Assembly (NCBI GenBank): GCA_910584995.1
Contig: CAJUDW010000059.1
Coordinates: 1 to 6,156, forward strand
Direction of reading: 5' to 3'
Source: an uncultured Oscillibacter sp.
GTDB taxonomy: Bacteria > Bacillota > Clostridia > Oscillospirales > Oscillospiraceae
DNA length: 6,156 nt
Shown here: piece by piece, positions 5,873 through 6,156 of the stretch
Layout: each line of letters begins with the position of its first letter
How positions within the stretch are numbered: position 1 is the stretch's first letter
Notes under the pieces: generated by a model
What the model was told of the DNA's origin: nothing
Database searches by the model: none
What the model saw: the letters and a program-made list of their open reading frames with translations, nothing else
Translations under genes and position numbers: made by a program

Positions 5873-5961
5873 GCCCGTTTTCTGTTTTGTACAGAAGCGG
5901 AGGCTGTGCGGAGGGTGTGTGCCGTCATGTTTCCAAAAACGGAAAAATATGAAAATTGGTG
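5873..5961. other. divergent intergenic core, no gene
   Basis: This stretch between the leftward and rightward promoters holds no credible reading frame. It has short self-complementary pieces: TTCTGT/ACAGAA (5880-5896), TTTCC/GGAAA (5930-5945), and GCTGTG (5903-5908), which could pair with CACAGC at 5851-5856. The right end is A-rich just before the first rightward -35 and may serve as an UP element. No known structured RNA was recognised. Confidence 0.45.
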
Positions 5962-5990
5962 TTGACAAATCGGGCGACCTTTGGTATTCT
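5962..5990 (+). promoter_or_regulatory. rightward promoter P1, rrn-type tandem pair
   Basis: TTGACA (5962-5967), a perfect -35, is followed after 17 bp by TATTCT (5985-5990), which matches four of six -10 bases. A-rich sequence lies upstream. Transcription would begin near 5997, exactly on an inverted repeat. It shares GTTGACA and the GGTAT before or within the -10 with the second promoter 101 bp downstream, which points to a duplicated tandem promoter as found before rRNA operons. Confidence 0.75.
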
Positions 5991-5996
5991 AACAAA

Positions 5997-6009
5997 GCTG
6001 TCCGACAGC
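5997..6009 (+). repeat. 13-bp inverted repeat at the P1 transcription start
   Basis: GCTGTC and GACAGC flank a single C, forming a perfect odd-centred palindrome placed at about +1 to +13 of P1. In RNA it could form a 5-bp stem with a three-base loop at the 5' end; in DNA it could be an operator. Only one copy is seen. Confidence 0.5.
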
Positions 6010-6016
6010 AAACCTC

Positions 6017-6058
6017 AAAAAAGTAGCCGCAAAAAATCTTTGAAAAAAGATGAAAAAA
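6017..6058 (+). promoter_or_regulatory. A-tract region upstream of P2 (UP element or bent DNA)
   Basis: Four runs of six A lie at 6017-6022, 6031-6036, 6043-6048 and 6053-6058, roughly one helical turn apart toward the promoter. ATCTTT/AAAGAT (6036-6051) forms a small inverted repeat within it. Such A-tracts upstream of a consensus -35 typically bind the RNA polymerase alpha subunits and boost rRNA promoters. Confidence 0.6.
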
Positions 6059-6062
6059 GTGG

Positions 6063-6091
6063 TTGACAGAACCGAGGAACGATGGTATAAT
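6063..6091 (+). promoter_or_regulatory. consensus rightward promoter P2, probably of an rRNA operon
   Basis: TTGACA (6063-6068) and TATAAT (6086-6091) are both perfect sigma-A consensus hexamers with the ideal 17-bp spacer. A-tracts lie upstream, P1 lies 101 bp before it and a leader with antitermination-like sequence follows. Full-consensus promoters in tandem are characteristic of rrn operons. Transcription would begin near 6098 and leave the window to the right. Confidence 0.88.
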
Positions 6092-6097
6092 ACCAAA

Positions 6098-6156
6098 TGT
6101 TCCGCCGAGGACGGCGTGTACCTTGTAAATTAAACAACGTGACAAGAAGAAAGCAC
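6098..6156 (+). other. probable 5' leader of an rRNA operon, cut by the window edge
   Basis: After P2 comes a short hairpin, CGCCG/CGGCG with an AGGA loop (6103-6116), then a stretch at 6118-6137 ending in TTAAACAA. From memory this stretch closely matches the conserved segment of Bacillus rrn leaders and spacers that includes the boxA antiterminator, which reads CTTTGAAAACTAAACAA there. A hairpin followed by boxA is the usual nut-like order. The 16S rRNA gene itself is not in the window, so the call depends on the promoter pair and this leader. A tRNA cluster is the main alternative. Confidence 0.65.

Noticed and set aside
5851..5908. Structured small RNA suggested by CACAGC/GCTGTG and nested pairings.
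   Set aside because: The pairings compete with each other, the region overlaps the leftward promoter, and no terminator or known RNA family pattern is visible.
5793..6026. A 77-codon frame on the plus strand in the right intergenic region.
   Set aside because: It crosses the P1 promoter and the divergent promoter, has no ribosome binding site and resembles no family that I know.
5756..6145. A 129-codon frame on the minus strand in the right intergenic region.
   Set aside because: It runs backward through two strong rightward promoters and the rrn-like leader, has no recognised family and no clear ribosome binding site; low GC chance frame.

Overview
The window is chromosomal DNA from what looks like a GC-rich member of the Firmicutes, class Clostridia (Oscillospiraceae/Ruminococcaceae-like gut anaerobe). 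The basis is a family-typical Xpt, a Cys-rich clostridial-type Mrp/NBP35 ATPase, strong AAGGAG-type ribosome binding sites, GC-rich coding sequence beside AT-rich promoters, and a rrn-type leader resembling that of Bacillus/Clostridium. The assignment comes from pattern recognition, not from a database search.

Layout from left to right. Positions 1-141 hold no complete gene: there are short repeats, a weak leftward promoter and the first 12 codons of a reading frame cut by the window edge. This stretch abuts the 3' end of guaA, a known integration target for genomic islands. Four complete genes follow, all on the minus strand, so their transcription order is right to left: a YhaN/SbcC-like AAA ATPase (3532-5730), an Mrp/NBP35/ApbC-type Fe-S carrier ATPase (2582-3403), xpt (1794-2372) and guaA (142-1683). 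From about 5740 to 6156 there is no gene. This part is a divergent promoter region, with a leftward promoter and about 100 nt of leader for the ATPase, and to the right two textbook TTGACA-17-TATAAT-type promoters about 100 bp apart, A-tracts and an antitermination-like leader. I read these as the start of an rRNA operon lying just beyond the right edge.

How the genes work together. xpt and guaA appear to form one transcription unit that converts xanthine to XMP (Xpt, using PRPP) and XMP to GMP (GuaA, using ATP and glutamine). Its promoter has an inverted repeat in the spacer, and the roughly 50-nt leader is too short for a purine riboswitch. The Mrp gene has its own promoter, directly after the ATPase stop codon, and a strong intrinsic terminator that separates it from xpt-guaA. 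The ATPase belongs to a family normally encoded next to an SbcD-like nuclease. No such nuclease is present here; only a seven-residue micro-ORF sits where its end would be.

Most of the window is ordinary core metabolism and housekeeping. The points worth a second look are the orphan membrane-anchored ATPase, the riboswitch-less xpt-guaA unit, and the possible element boundary downstream of guaA. I found no CRISPR array, tRNA, insertion sequence or clearly novel system.
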